5,094 bases of DNA from an uncultured cyanobacterium. Lineage in GTDB: Bacteria > Cyanobacteriota > Cyanobacteriia > Phormidesmidales > Phormidesmidaceae. Positions 4,753 through 5,094 of this stretch are shown here, in pieces. Both the position numbers and the translations under genes were made by a program. The stretch lies in contig CALHGI010000549.1 in assembly GCA_938029995.1 (NCBI GenBank), forward strand, positions 1 through 5,094, in the 5' to 3' direction. The notes under the pieces were generated by a model that saw only the letters and a program-made list of their open reading frames with translations, was not told the DNA's origin and did no database searches. The first letter of the stretch is position 1. Each line of letters opens with the position of its first letter.

Positions 4753-5094
4753 CTAAAAAAAAGCAGCTATGTAATGCTAGTAACATCTCACCAGTCTTAA
4801 CCTAGGGGTTAACCCTTAGGAAACGGCCCCGTCAGAATCATCTTAAACATCAGGATGTGGTGGCTAAAGCGCACGCGCAAAAGTATGTAACAATTCTTGA
4901 GACCCCGACAGAAGCTGGTCAGATTAAGGTGACGTATCTCGATGAAACCAAGTGTGCAAGATGGTCCGCTGTCAGTTACACTCGCATCGACATCTAAAAA
5001 CAATTTAAACAAACGTCTCGTCGTGGGCAACGAGTAAGCATTTTAGGGGTTTGGGCCCCCATAAGAATTTTGAATATACCTTGGCGGTTGGAAG
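4753..5094 (+). pseudogene. Decayed IS630-family transposase, runs off the right edge
   Basis: In one frame the plus strand reads NASNISPVLT, stop (TAG 4803-4805), GLTLRKRPRQNH (4806-4841), then ITYLDET-like VTYLDETK (4926-4949), stop (TAA 4995-4997), and RRGQRVSILGVWAP (from 5019). These follow the order of an IS630 transposase: end of the helix-turn-helix region, linker, the strand carrying a catalytic Asp in LDET, and the RGxRVSILGxW block. After about 5055-5063 homology moves by one frame and continues as KNFEYTLAVG (5063-5092), a conserved IS630 segment. Upstream, the eight-A run at 4755-4762 probably holds another frameshift, since ALFELKK precedes it in the adjacent frame. With two stops and one or two frameshifts it cannot make an active enzyme. 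The N-terminus is lost or unrecognisable, and the rest lies beyond 5094. A 73-residue minus-strand frame over the same bases is its shadow. Confidence 0.8.

Noticed and set aside
4809..5030. 73-residue open frame on the minus strand
   Set aside because: The opposite strand carries ordered IS630 transposase motifs over the same bases; the minus-strand peptide has no recognisable features.

Overview
The window looks like chromosomal DNA of a cyanobacterium with roughly 50% GC. The basis is a HIP1 octamer (GCGATCGC) at 4542-4549, short GC-rich palindromic repeats of the GTAGGGTGGGC type at the left edge, generally weak Shine-Dalgarno sites, and gene families common in that phylum. The species cannot be named from the sequence.

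Layout: (1) 1-110 is a leader with two near-identical hairpin repeats 40 bp apart. (2) 111-1547 (+) holds two genes: a BPD_transp_2 family membrane permease like the second permease of nucleoside/BMP-type ABC importers, then a 129-residue stand-alone protein resembling the C-terminal domain of allophanate hydrolase. The pair suggests uptake and breakdown of a nitrogen-rich compound, but the substrate is not shown and the binding protein, ATPase and partner permease would lie left of the window. (3) 1548-1845 is intergenic, with a possible small or decayed minus-strand ORF, a strong palindrome and a promoter candidate. (4) 1846-2298 (+) is a small secreted protein rich in Ala, Ser, Pro and Glu. 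(5) 2299-2398 separates convergent genes and carries a long imperfect inverted repeat that could terminate both. (6) 2399-4645 (-) is the main gene: a 748-residue predicted lipoprotein with an N-terminal S1-type sulfatase domain fused to a C-terminal YHYH domain and a basic Pro/Arg/Gly tail. (7) 4646-4750 is its upstream region with a perfect 13-nt dyad. (8) About 4753 to the right edge (+) is a decayed IS630-family transposase with stops and at least one frameshift.

I see no single operon joining all of this. The permease and allophanate-hydrolase-like gene probably work together. The sulfatase-YHYH gene is monocistronic, bounded by a convergent gene on one side and a dead transposase on the other, so it may be a separately acquired accessory gene. 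The domain fusion, with its non-canonical CTTTR active-site motif, is the most unusual item here. No CRISPR array, tRNA, rRNA or recognised riboswitch was seen.
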